Assembly (NCBI RefSeq): GCF_003013715.1
Contig: NC_072814.1
Span: 1,364,001-1,428,000 of the forward strand
Direction: 5' to 3'
Length of the DNA: 64,000 nucleotides
From: Candidozyma auris
Taxonomy: Eukaryota; Ascomycota; Pichiomycetes; Serinales; Metschnikowiaceae
Part shown: in pieces, positions 36,564 to 45,379 of the stretch
Layout of the letters: every line of letters begins with the position of its first letter
How positions within the stretch are numbered: the first letter of the stretch is position 1
The notes under the pieces: model-generated
The model's input: only the letters and a program-made list of their open reading frames with translations
Database searches by the model: none
What the model was told of the DNA's origin: nothing
Translations under genes and position numbers: made by a program

Positions 36564-39185
36564 ATGCCCCCACAGAAGAAGTACGTGTGTGCCTTCTGTG
36601 CACGTGCCTTCACCCGGTCCGAACACAAGCAACGCCACGAACGCTCCCACACTAACGAAAAACCCTTCCACTGTCTTTATTGCACTTCAGCTTTTGTCAG
36701 AAGAGATCTCCTCCAGAGACACTGCAGAACTGTCCACAACATAAAGCTTGTGCTGAGATCCAAACGCGATAAGAGAGCTCTCTCAGACGGCTCGATCCAG
36801 CCAGATAGCGAAGGCAACTTGCACCCCGTCAATGTGAATGCTTCAAGCTCTTCCGCTGCTAGTGCTACTCTCACGGCCACTCCAGATCAGCACCCTCCTA
36901 ATGTGCCAGGCCCAGGCCCAGGCCCAGCGTCAGGCCCAGCGCAAGCACCAGCCCACGGTTCGAATCCCGCACACGCCTCCAACAACCACAACTCCTCCTT
37001 CCCTCCTCCTTTGGCGCCTCCCTTGGCCCATATTCCCTCAAATACGCTAGCAGAGCCCCTTTCTCCCCGGGGCCACAGATCGCCTCCAGCACACCCTTTC
37101 CAGCACCCCGTTTCCAACCCACAAGTGCCCCTGGCAGTCGTTCTTCTGCCCAACTCATCGGCTCCTCTTGCCCTGCTACGGCTCCTGGCCCACCTTCCGT
37201 CACAGGATCCACTCCACCTTCTCTCGATTTCGAAAAACTTATCTCACATTTGCGATTCTCAGGATTTGCAGTACCCTGTGAACGAGTTGTTTCTTGTGGG
37301 CCACTCGGTGCTTTCGGCTGAGCCATATACCGTTTTCCCCAATTCGCTAGCGGCGTTGGTGGACCAGCTCCATTCACATTTGTCGGGTTCGACACTCTCC
37401 GAGTTCCGTTTGGGCCAGGTTTACTCAGTGCTTGCAGTTGGAGCGCTCTCGAAGCCTCTGAGAGCGTACGACCTGGAAGAATTGGCTACCACCTTCATCA
37501 ACAAGTCGTGGAACATCGTGGTGGACAAGTTGAACTCGGCGCATTCTCTGGTGCACGCCCAGTGTGACGTGCTCAAGAACTTGTTCTTGCTCACGTATAT
37601 TTATCTTCGTTATTTCAATAACGATCTCATGGTGTCGTACTTGGAGGACTCGGCTCACTTCATTTTGCTGAACCTTTCGTCGTCCCCAGAGTACGCAGAG
37701 CTCATTGATTTCAACATCGAGGTGTTTTGGTCCATCTACGTCTTGGTGTCGAAATACAAGGCCAACGAGGCTCCTCCAAAGTTCTACTCGTGGTTTATGG
37801 CTTCGAAATTGCAGAAGGGGTCTCCCATCACTTTGGCGCTGGCGGCAAAGACTTATGCAAAACAGACTCTTCCCCTCGAGGACCCCTTTTTGCTTGAAGT
37901 CATCATCTGTACCCTCTCCAATGAGGTGAACAATCTCATTTTCAACAAGGTCTTGTGGCTCTACGACTCTCTTCAATCCTTGCATAACGCCATAGTCTTG
38001 GCCAACAAGTCAATGGCGATGTCGTTGTCTCCGCCTGCTCGAGGCACTCTGGACATATTCAGCATTTTCAGAACAAAACTCATTTTGGGTGCTTCGCCAA
38101 AGTACGAGGAGCTTTTGCAAACGCACCTCTTCAAGATCACCAAACCTTACCATTGGAACATGCTTCTCCTCACGTTGAGAGAATTCAATGCTCCATTCAG
38201 CTTCAACAACTTTATGCGTGAGAACTTGATGCTGTCTTTCCAAAACTTCGGCAACAGCTTGTTGGGCTTCTTCACTTACGAGTCCCTGAGTTTCCCTACT
38301 TCTCGTGCTCAGAGCCCAAACCCTGAATTGAACAACAACCTCGGCATTGTCAGCTTCCCGTTGATTTTCCAGTGCAACTTCCTCAGCCTTAACAACACCG
38401 ACCCTCCATTCAGGCCCAGCGATCTCAGCATCGTGGATCTTGCCAACTTGAACAACTTGATCTTGGAATGGTACATCACCATTGTTAAGGTATTGGTCAA
38501 TCTCATCACCAAAAGCTCGCAGACAGAGGCAGAGGAAATTGTCAGAAACAGCACGATTCTTTCGTGCTTGTTCTACATGATCAATAGCAATTGCTCCTCT
38601 ACTCCAGCGTTTGCATCAACAGAGTTTTATTTGCAAGTTTTCGAGGAGCTCACGAGAATCTGTGACACCTGGTTCAATTTCATCAATCAGACAGCCAATT
38701 TGCGTAATTTGAGAATAAACTTGAACCGCTTCCTCAACGACTTAGTGGTTCTTGCCTTGAACAACGACAATATGTCGCTTGGCGACTTGTACGTTGCAAA
38801 CGAGTCCATCCTCATCAAGAACAAAAGGTCAAAGTCCATTGGATCGATCGACATGAGCTCCACACCGTCTACTAGATCATCTCTTTCTACTACCATACCC
38901 ACTACCAACCGAGGAGTTTCAAACAACTACGTCTTGAAGCCAGATAATGAAGCAGGGTCTCCACAGCAATATTATTCCACGCAAATTCCGGCACCGTCAC
39001 TGCTTGCACCCCTCCAGGGGGTTACCAAGCTCAACTTTCTGTCTCCAGTGGGTCCTGGAGCACAGAGCCTGATGGCACAACCCATGAGGTCTCCCCCGGT
39101 GCATCATCCTCCAAGCACATATGTGTTGCCACCAATTTATGCCGCCGTCAAGGATCTTGGTAAGCCTGGTGACTCTATGAAGTAA
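36564..39185 (+). CDS. C2H2 zinc-finger transcription factor, Adr1/Rsf2 type
   Basis: Two N-terminal C2H2 fingers, C9-C12-H25-H29 and C37-C40-H53-H58, carry the Adr1-class features RSEHKQRHERSHTNEKPF and RRDLLQRH. A Pro/Ala-rich linker follows (about 110-170). A helical region (about 205-600) resembles the regulatory domain found in fungal C2H2 and zinc-cluster factors. The C-terminus is Ser/Thr/Pro-rich. With 873 residues and fingers at the extreme N-terminus, it fits the Adr1/Rsf2/Tda9 group, but I cannot tell which member. The 4-kb gene-free region upstream suggests complex regulation. It is convergent with the protease gene, with a gap of 42 bp. Confidence 0.85.
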   Translation: MPPQKKYVCAFCARAFTRSEHKQRHERSHTNEKPFHCLYCTSAFVRRDLLQRHCRTVHNIKLVLRSKRDKRALSDGSIQPDSEGNLHPVNVNASSSSAASATLTATPDQHPPNVPGPGPGPASGPAQAPAHGSNPAHASNNHNSSFPPPLAPPLAHIPSNTLAEPLSPRGHRSPPAHPFQHPVSNPQVPLAVVLLPNSSAPLALLRLLAHLPSQDPLHLLSISKNLSHICDSQDLQYPVNELFLVGHSVLSAEPYTVFPNSLAALVDQLHSHLSGSTLSEFRLGQVYSVLAVGALSKPLRAYDLEELATTFINKSWNIVVDKLNSAHSLVHAQCDVLKNLFLLTYIYLRYFNNDLMVSYLEDSAHFILLNLSSSPEYAELIDFNIEVFWSIYVLVSKYKANEAPPKFYSWFMASKLQKGSPITLALAAKTYAKQTLPLEDPFLLEVIICTLSNEVNNLIFNKVLWLYDSLQSLHNAIVLANKSMAMSLSPPARGTLDIFSIFRTKLILGASPKYEELLQTHLFKITKPYHWNMLLLTLREFNAPFSFNNFMRENLMLSFQNFGNSLLGFFTYESLSFPTSRAQSPNPELNNNLGIVSFPLIFQCNFLSLNNTDPPFRPSDLSIVDLANLNNLILEWYITIVKVLVNLITKSSQTEAEEIVRNSTILSCLFYMINSNCSSTPAFASTEFYLQVFEELTRICDTWFNFINQTANLRNLRINLNRFLNDLVVLALNNDNMSLGDLYVANESILIKNKRSKSIGSIDMSSTPSTRSSLSTTIPTTNRGVSNNYVLKPDNEAGSPQQYYSTQIPAPSLLAPLQGVTKLNFLSPVGPGAQSLMAQPMRSPPVHHPPSTYVLPPIYAAVKDLGKPGDSMK

Positions 39186-39227
39186 GGCGGACAATATATA
39201 TACATAGTTTAATCAGCATATGCTCAA

Positions 39228-40778
39228 TCACAATTTTGCCTCTCTCTCAAACACATTGACATGAGAGCTCTGTAAATTCCACGTCTTCACAACGTCATCA
39301 TTCAAAACAATATCGTCGTCTTTTTTATCCTTGTCAACTCTCGTCCTGTAGCATTCAAACACCAATTCCAGAGGAATACAGAGGCAAAACAGGGGCACTT
39401 TCTCAGACTTGATCTCCTCGTATTGAAGGCCAGAAACTGAAGGTTTGAAAACCTGAGCATTGCTGCTGACAATCCCAATTAGCTTCCCACTCAGATCAAA
39501 AAGTCCACCTCCAGAAGACCCATTCCAGCATTGTGAAGAAGCCACAAGCATGCACGGAATTTCAGGATACTCAGTTCTGAAAGGATTATGACGAATGACC
39601 GAGGAAAGGTGACCCTTGGAGACGATCGGATCGAGGAAGTCATGATTGAGCAAAAGTCCATGGCCTACAGTGGAAACTTCATCTGTCACATTCATCTCAC
39701 CCGCAAATCCCATTGGCGCTGACTGAACATGGGCCAACGCCAACTGCTTCTCCTCTGAGAGTTGTATAAATGCCAAGTCTAGGTCTGTAAAGGGTACAAT
39801 TACCTTGTCTTTTTCGGTGAGATTCACTGAGTGGTCTTTTCCTAAAGTTATGCTGCAGCACACAGAATCGTGTTGAAGATAGGGTCGTATCACATGGTGG
39901 TTCGTGACAAGGGTATCTTTTTTGAGTTTGACGCAGGACCCCCATGAGGATGGATGTCCAAACAGCGAAATAACGAGCGGGAGAACTGGTTGGCTCTGAG
40001 AAGAAGCAGATGCCGCCAAGTTGGAGCGACGAAGTTCGTTCTCTACTTTAACCTTCTCAAACAAACGGTCCCACGGTGCTATCACCATAAGATCGCCATC
40101 GCCATTAAGCTTTCTCAAGTTGCCCAACAAAAGCCCCACAGAACCGCCGCTGCCACCATTCACAACGCTCCCGCACATATTCTCTAGGTATTTCATATCG
40201 CTGAGGAAACCACGGGCCACCTGGTCTCCATCTCGAATAACAGCGTTTATATGGCCCGTAGAGATAAAGTCAGAAAACAACGCAGGACTGGTGAAATTGA
40301 ATGGAAACGATCTTATCGTCACTTTTGTTAATTCCTGAGCCTGCTCCACGTGAAATGGCTGCAAATGCTTCGAGTCGATTTCTGTGTGGATAGCTCGACA
40401 ATGCACTACCATCACTGTCATCGACTGAAGAGAATTTCCCACGAACGTATCAAGCGGGATCATATTGAACCCGTTTTTTAGCGCATACTGAAGGTACTCT
40501 CTCAAGGCATCATTCTTCTCCAGCAAAACAGGTACCGTAGTTCCTCTGATCCCTTGTACCCACTGCACGCCATTCTCTCTCATAAGAGGCTTGCACGACA
40601 CGTACATTTTATACTTATCGATCTCTTCCACTGGTGTATGGCAGATCAGGATGCAAAAGTGTCTTTTGAAAGAGGTTCCGTCCTTATTGACCAAGTAGAT
40701 TCCCGAGTAGCTCTGTGAGGGCACGTCTGAGCGCTGAGATACAAGACGTATGCACACAGGTACATAAAGCCACACCAT
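39228..40778 (-). CDS. Peroxisomal trypsin-like protease, TYSND1/Deg15 type
   Basis: The C-terminal half is a trypsin-fold domain with the triad His295 (LVTNHHVI), Asp334 (TDLDLAFIQL) and Ser422 (NGSSGGGLF). The last three residues are Ala-Lys-Leu, a canonical PTS1 peroxisome signal. This combination matches TYSND1 (animals) and Deg15 (plants), which remove PTS2 presequences or process peroxisomal enzymes. The N-terminal half has a weak second protease-like pattern without a triad (GSVVNGGSGGSVGLLLG near 203-219). Its substrates here are unknown. The ATG at 40778 is the first in frame. An exact ATGGCTGCRAA copy lies 150 bp upstream; a second copy at 40355-40365 lies inside the CDS. Confidence 0.82.
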   Translation of the reverse strand: MVWLYVPVCIRLVSQRSDVPSQSYSGIYLVNKDGTSFKRHFCILICHTPVEEIDKYKMYVSCKPLMRENGVQWVQGIRGTTVPVLLEKNDALREYLQYALKNGFNMIPLDTFVGNSLQSMTVMVVHCRAIHTEIDSKHLQPFHVEQAQELTKVTIRSFPFNFTSPALFSDFISTGHINAVIRDGDQVARGFLSDMKYLENMCGSVVNGGSGGSVGLLLGNLRKLNGDGDLMVIAPWDRLFEKVKVENELRRSNLAASASSQSQPVLPLVISLFGHPSSWGSCVKLKKDTLVTNHHVIRPYLQHDSVCCSITLGKDHSVNLTEKDKVIVPFTDLDLAFIQLSEEKQLALAHVQSAPMGFAGEMNVTDEVSTVGHGLLLNHDFLDPIVSKGHLSSVIRHNPFRTEYPEIPCMLVASSQCWNGSSGGGLFDLSGKLIGIVSSNAQVFKPSVSGLQYEEIKSEKVPLFCLCIPLELVFECYRTRVDKDKKDDDIVLNDDVVKTWNLQSSHVNVFEREAKL

Positions 40779-41467
40779 GGTTTTGGGTTTTTATGGTGGC
40801 CGTCTTTTAGTGGGATTTGGGTGAAAAAGTTGAAATGTGGAGATTGACAGTTGGTGTGCATGGAGGCTGGATAAGTGATAAAGAGCCTCGGGTGAGAGTT
40901 CGCTCGGTTGGTGCAGGTAGAGAACCAATGGCTGCAAAATAAGAAGGATGGGCCCGCATATTTGATTGAAGGTATTGAAATCAATGACCGGTATGTGATC
41001 TTTTTGAGTGAATCTAAAGAGCAAAAGGTCCTCTTTTATTTACAGGAGTGGGGAGGTCTTGTACGGGAGTGAGAGTGGAGGAATGAAGGTGAAAGTGATA
41101 GGGTGAATGATTTTGTAAGATGTGAATCATAGCATATTGCTCGAATTCAGTCAAATGTGTTAGATGTGCCACTAAAAGATGCAAGCATTGACTTTTGTAG
41201 AGCCGTTTTTCAATCTTCCTTCGACCATATTGTCCGAGGATCATCACAAGAATGCCTTAAGAGACCCAAAAATTCCAGCCTAGCAAATGGCAAATAGCTT
41301 TGTTTCGTTCCAGATGCTGTTCGTTGATGCCTCCAGCCTATATTTGAATTCTATCGGAAATGAGAACGATGGTGATAAAAATTTGGGAATATCGATTCTC
41401 TTAGACTCGAAGATGGCGAAAACCAGTTAGCAGGTCTCTCATTCCTTAGAAACGAAGCCTCATCTTT
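40779..41467. other. Protease promoter / Nudix gene 3' region
   Basis: An exact element copy occurs at 40928-40938. No gene or repeat is recognised otherwise. Confidence 0.5.
40928..40938 (+). promoter_or_regulatory. ATGGCTGCRAA element
   Basis: Exact copy 150 bp upstream of the peroxisomal protease gene. Confidence 0.65.
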
Positions 41468-42394
41468 TTAATTTCTTGTTGCAAAAGGAAACCTTCTGTG
41501 TATCCTTGACACAATCTCAAGGTAGTTCTCTTCATTTTCTGGCGTAATTATTCCATGACGAATTAAAAAGTCTACAATCACTAACGTGCAATTGGGCTTG
41601 AACTCACCATTTTTCATCCGTTCAAGCACCTCGTCCAAGTCCATCAATCGAAACTCCTCTGCTTCTCCATCCACTGGCTCAGGCTGGTACTCAGTCTCTG
41701 ACTCAAATACCAAATCGTAGATGTACTCTACTTCAGGCTGTGCATCGCCTTTTGGACCATACGGCTGACAAAGGTACAGAATCACCCCAGCAGATGTAAG
41801 ACGAGGCTCCACGAATTCCTTGCTCATACCACCTTCCTCATAGCATTCCTTGATCACATTGTCCCAAAGCCCCAATGGGTAGGCTACCCCTCCGGCAATG
41901 GTGTTATCAAGCTTTCCTGGGTAAGTCGCCTTGGTCTTCAGTCTTCGTGGGACCCACATCTTGGTTTTTCCGTTGGACGACTTGGACGCTGGCACTATGC
42001 CATTTATGTGAACACCATACGTGACCACACCAAGAGGACCCGAAAACGCCCTCTCCACGGTGAAATAGGGAACTGTTCTTGGTGAAAATACCACGTAGAG
42101 CTCGTCTCTCCACCCTTTGGCCACAAGAGGGTCTTTTGATTTCCACTCACTAGCCAATTCCGCAATAACCTTACTTCTCTTTTCGAACGTATCGAGGTTT
42201 GGCAGCATGGTGACAGTTCTCTTTTGATCGTTCACGTCGAACAACTCTGCCTGTGAGCAGTATTTGAAGCCTTTGGCCAGCTCTGGCGTCATGTACCCCA
42301 ACGGATGGCCGTCATGACTGATGAAAGTGTAGTGGTATTCATTTGAGTCATATGGGAAAGAGTCTACAGCTTCCACGAGGGGTAAAAGAGACAT
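41468..42394 (-). CDS. Nudix hydrolase of the YJR142W/DUF4743 type
   Basis: The N-terminal DUF4743-type region (about residues 1-120) is followed by a Nudix domain with the box GGVAYPLGLWDNVIKECYEEGGM near residues 165-190. The catalytic part of the box, KECYEEGG, keeps the metal-binding Glu pair. The first Glu of the canonical box is replaced, as is usual in this subfamily. The S. cerevisiae relative YJR142W and the C-terminal part of Tnr3 hydrolyse damaged oxy/oxo-thiamin diphosphates, so this is probably a thiamin-metabolite repair enzyme. Length 308 is typical. A palindromic GTCACGTGAC lies 176 bp upstream. Confidence 0.88.
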   Translation of the reverse strand: MSLLPLVEAVDSFPYDSNEYHYTFISHDGHPLGYMTPELAKGFKYCSQAELFDVNDQKRTVTMLPNLDTFEKRSKVIAELASEWKSKDPLVAKGWRDELYVVFSPRTVPYFTVERAFSGPLGVVTYGVHINGIVPASKSSNGKTKMWVPRRLKTKATYPGKLDNTIAGGVAYPLGLWDNVIKECYEEGGMSKEFVEPRLTSAGVILYLCQPYGPKGDAQPEVEYIYDLVFESETEYQPEPVDGEAEEFRLMDLDEVLERMKNGEFKPNCTLVIVDFLIRHGIITPENEENYLEIVSRIHRRFPFATRN

Positions 42395-43138
42395 CTGATG
42401 GAGGGTTGTGAATTTTTCAAGTAGCGTTTGTGGTAGTTGTACTTGAAGAAACGTGATTGGCTTACAGGGGGCTGGAAAGACGAGATATGGTGAGTCAATT
42501 CGAGGAGTAGGAATACGATCAGAATTGTAAGATCTTGAAGTTGTATGAATTCGGTAAAATTCTGTGTGTGGTCACGTGACGCCCCATTGAAATAAACCAA
42601 TCGGCAACCCATTAGACCAATCAATTTCTTCTCTTGTAGCTGAATAAACTAAGGTTTAGGTAACTCAGTCTTTATAAGAAGGGGCGAGGACCTCTCTTTT
42701 TACAGAAAGCATGTTGTCACCAGGAAGCTTATCTCAGAATCTCGGTACTGCATTTGCCGGATTCCGAAGCAGATTTAAAAACGCGTTTTGATCTGTCCCA
42801 AAACGGAAACAGCCTTGAAAGCCTGAAAGTGTAATGATTATCAAATCAGGTAATCTTTAAGGTAGCAATTTTGAGATTGATGAAAATTTTGTTTACTGTT
42901 ATAATCTTCACTATCGTTTTTCGTCAAGAGCTGATGAACCATCAAGAGGTAAACAAACAGCGGCTCCATATCGAGCGGCGCACGACCCGCACATAAAGTG
43001 TTTCGAGAGCGTACAGAGTTTAAATATAATCACAACATTTCCTTCTTTTCCATAAATTTACTATTAACTGCGCAAATTATATACAGAGTTTCACTCATCG
43101 ATATAAGAATATACTGAAAATTGCCCTCACCACTTTTC
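42395..43138. other. Divergent promoter, Nudix gene / unidentified gene
   Basis: This contains the palindrome GTCACGTGAC (42571-42580). It lacks a good copy of the ATGGCTGCRAA element, unlike most promoters here. No gene is seen. Confidence 0.5.
42571..42580. promoter_or_regulatory. Palindromic GTCACGTGAC (Cbf1-type E-box)
   Basis: A perfect 10-bp palindrome with a CACGTG core lies in the Nudix gene promoter. Other CACGTG cores occur at 14285, 45541 and 63695, all in promoters. Confidence 0.5.
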
Positions 43139-43960
43139 ATGTCAGCTGAAGTCGCCGATAACACATCCTCACGCGTTCAGGAGGTCTCAGAAGCCAAAGA
43201 CTCTAACGGTGATCCTCCACAAACCCCCACTGTTGAAAGCTCACAAGCAGCCGAGATTGGTCATCTGCATTCAGGCTCGGTATCATCAGTAGAGTCCTCA
43301 GAATCCACGAAAAAGCTCATTCATAGTCTTTCGAAGCAGGGTCTCAGCGGCGTGCTACCGGGTGCAGAAAACTCCAAGAAGAATGATGAGAAATCGAATG
43401 ATGAGAAATCAAAAATTGAGGATACGCCTAACTTGAATCTGGGTGCTTCCACCCCAGCTACTGACGTTTCAGCTGTTCAGTCTCCTCTTTCGGACACTTT
43501 CCCTGTAAATGGTGGTCAGGGATTGCCAAAGGAGAGAAAACCAGTCAAGTTCACGGTAAGAAAAGTGTCTAGAGAAACAATCAATACTAGTGCCACATCC
43601 TCTTCAAGCGGACAGCGCCAGTACTCGTATGGCAATTTACCAGAAAACCAAGAGCCCAAGGAGCGCAAGCCACTCACAAAAAACGAGCAGCTACAGCGTA
43701 GTCAGAACAAGTACGATCTGTACGCCGTGAGAATCGAGAAAATCAACAAGGAAATAGACTTTTTGACCAACCTTCTTCCGCCTTACAACGTGGAGATCGA
43801 CTATGCTACACGGAACAAGATTGCTCGTGCCATCGAAAAATTGAAGATGAAACAGGACGAGATCGAGAAGAAGAAATACAGCTTGGGTATCACTCTAAGC
43901 CGATTATGGAGAGAACATGACGAAAGAGAGCTTTGGGTCCGCTCGGTGAGCAACCAGTGA
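43139..43960 (+). CDS. Unidentified protein with C-terminal conserved coiled coil
   Basis: From the ATG at 43139 the product is 273 residues. The first 130 are Ser/Glu/Asn-rich and probably disordered. A basic segment KPVKFTVRKVSRET (about residues 135-150) comes next. The last 90 residues are a dense Lys/Glu helix (RSQNKYDLYAVRIEKINKEIDFL to LSRLWREHDERELW) that looks like a conserved fungal domain. I cannot name the family. The frame is open to 43121 but with no ATG there. Coding status is well supported by composition and codon use. Confidence 0.75.
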   Translation: MSAEVADNTSSRVQEVSEAKDSNGDPPQTPTVESSQAAEIGHLHSGSVSSVESSESTKKLIHSLSKQGLSGVLPGAENSKKNDEKSNDEKSKIEDTPNLNLGASTPATDVSAVQSPLSDTFPVNGGQGLPKERKPVKFTVRKVSRETINTSATSSSSGQRQYSYGNLPENQEPKERKPLTKNEQLQRSQNKYDLYAVRIEKINKEIDFLTNLLPPYNVEIDYATRNKIARAIEKLKMKQDEIEKKKYSLGITLSRLWREHDERELWVRSVSNQ

Positions 43961-44074
43961 GCTTGCTGTGAGTGTCAACTATGAATTTTAGCTATTAGCA
44001 TCAATTTGGGTGGACTTTTTATGTATTAATACATGTACAATAATATATATAAATTAACAAAATAATAGTGTGAC

Positions 44075-45379
44075 CTAGTCTCCCCTGCTGAGATTTTGAG
44101 CCAATGTATTCACAACACTGCTCTCTGCTAAGGACGTTTGATGGCCATCCTGAGCACTTGGGTCGGTGTCCACACGAGACACCTCCATTATGGAAGAATA
44201 CAAGTCTGTAAGCTCCAGGAGATCGGTGATCGAGTCGGGCCGCAAGTCGTAGATGAGCTGTTGGAAAGAATGCAGCTTGAGCAACCTGACGGACAATTTG
44301 TTTTCTGTGAGAAATGCAAGGAGGTGTCTATGAAACTTTTGAACTGAATATGGAGTGTTGTCGAAATTTGGCGAGATAAACCTTCTTCCGCCGTACTGGG
44401 CTCCTGCTGGACTATTTAGCGAAGACTGCTGAGTAGCATTTCGGCGGTGGTTGTTCAGTGGGTGTAACTGCAATCTGTCATCGACACTACTAACACTGTT
44501 AACACCACCAATTGAGTTGATTCTTGATGAACTGCCATTGCCGCCAACAGACACACTACCCACGCCTCCTTGAACGCCGTTCATCATATTGGCAGTTCTT
44601 CTGTATTTTGCAGGTTTTTGTTGATGCATTTCTTCACTCTCGGGGTGGTTTTGAGCCATCGTAGGGTTCTGCTGTAACGATTGCTGCAACATGTTATTGA
44701 GTTGTGGATTCCCCATTGCAGTGGTGCCAGCACCGCTATTGCCCGAAGAGCTCCCGCTGGTACCATTGCCTCCACTAGGAGTGTTATATGCGTTTTTGTA
44801 GTTGGGCATCAGAAGCCCTCCAGGACTATACGTGATGCCATTGCCATCCACAGGAACCGGTCTCGTCGTATTGATCAGGTCTCGTGAAAGCTTATGTGTT
44901 TTCAAGTGCTCACTGAGCTTCTTGGGCAGCCCCTTATCTGAAGGCTGTCTGGTGATAATCTTACCGCAATAATCACAAACGGCGACATTCGGGTCTCTCA
45001 GGTCTTGAACAAACCACGTCCACACCCACAGTTTCTTCTTGGCGCCAAACTTCTGTCCTGGTCTGTTCTTCCGCTCGCTTTTTCTGAGCTTCTCATCGTC
45101 CAACTGTGGATCCGTGTTTTTCCCGTTTTTTGGTCCTCCATCCTGAGTTTCTGCTGTCAGAGTCACCGCATTTGCATTCTGTCCATTTGTGCCCTGCTGC
45201 TGTGTTTCTGAAGCGTTTGGTCCCGTCTGAAGCTGCTGCGGGAGATGACTCCTATACTGTTGATGGAGTTGAGGCACCGACCCCAGAAGCGTGTTGAGCG
45301 AGTTCATGTTTCGCGGGATTCCTTGTTGTGGGTACAGGGGAAACGCCATATGGGCATTTGAATTAGAATAGTAGCTCAT
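44075..45379 (-). CDS. BED zinc-finger protein derived from a hAT transposase
   Basis: A BED-type zinc finger (WVWTWFVQDLRDPNVAVCDYC, ligands Cys135, Cys138, His158, His162) follows a Gln/Asn-rich N-terminus. A Ser/Gly/Asn-rich linker leads to a short C-terminal block (about residues 335-390: YSVQKFHRHLLAFLTENKLSVRLLKLHSFQQLIYDLRP). That block matches the region just after the BED finger in hAT transposases. The RNase-H-like catalytic domain and dimerisation region are absent, so this is a domesticated DNA-binding regulator, not a transposase. The ATG at 45379 is chosen; upstream in-frame codons lack ATG. A CACGTG lies 162 bp upstream. Confidence 0.8.
   Translation of the reverse strand: MSYYSNSNAHMAFPLYPQQGIPRNMNSLNTLLGSVPQLHQQYRSHLPQQLQTGPNASETQQQGTNGQNANAVTLTAETQDGGPKNGKNTDPQLDDEKLRKSERKNRPGQKFGAKKKLWVWTWFVQDLRDPNVAVCDYCGKIITRQPSDKGLPKKLSEHLKTHKLSRDLINTTRPVPVDGNGITYSPGGLLMPNYKNAYNTPSGGNGTSGSSSGNSGAGTTAMGNPQLNNMLQQSLQQNPTMAQNHPESEEMHQQKPAKYRRTANMMNGVQGGVGSVSVGGNGSSSRINSIGGVNSVSSVDDRLQLHPLNNHRRNATQQSSLNSPAGAQYGGRRFISPNFDNTPYSVQKFHRHLLAFLTENKLSVRLLKLHSFQQLIYDLRPDSITDLLELTDLYSSIMEVSRVDTDPSAQDGHQTSLAESSVVNTLAQNLSRGD

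Noticed and set aside
36955..36975. tRNA B-box-like GGTTCGAATCC
   Set aside because: It lies within the C2H2 gene and has no A box or cloverleaf upstream. A similar palindromic match in SPO71 near 11517 was rejected for the same reason.
40355..40365. Exact ATGGCTGCAAA inside the protease gene
   Set aside because: Encodes ordinary residues (HLQPFH on the reverse strand); counted in the motif total but not listed as a regulatory site.
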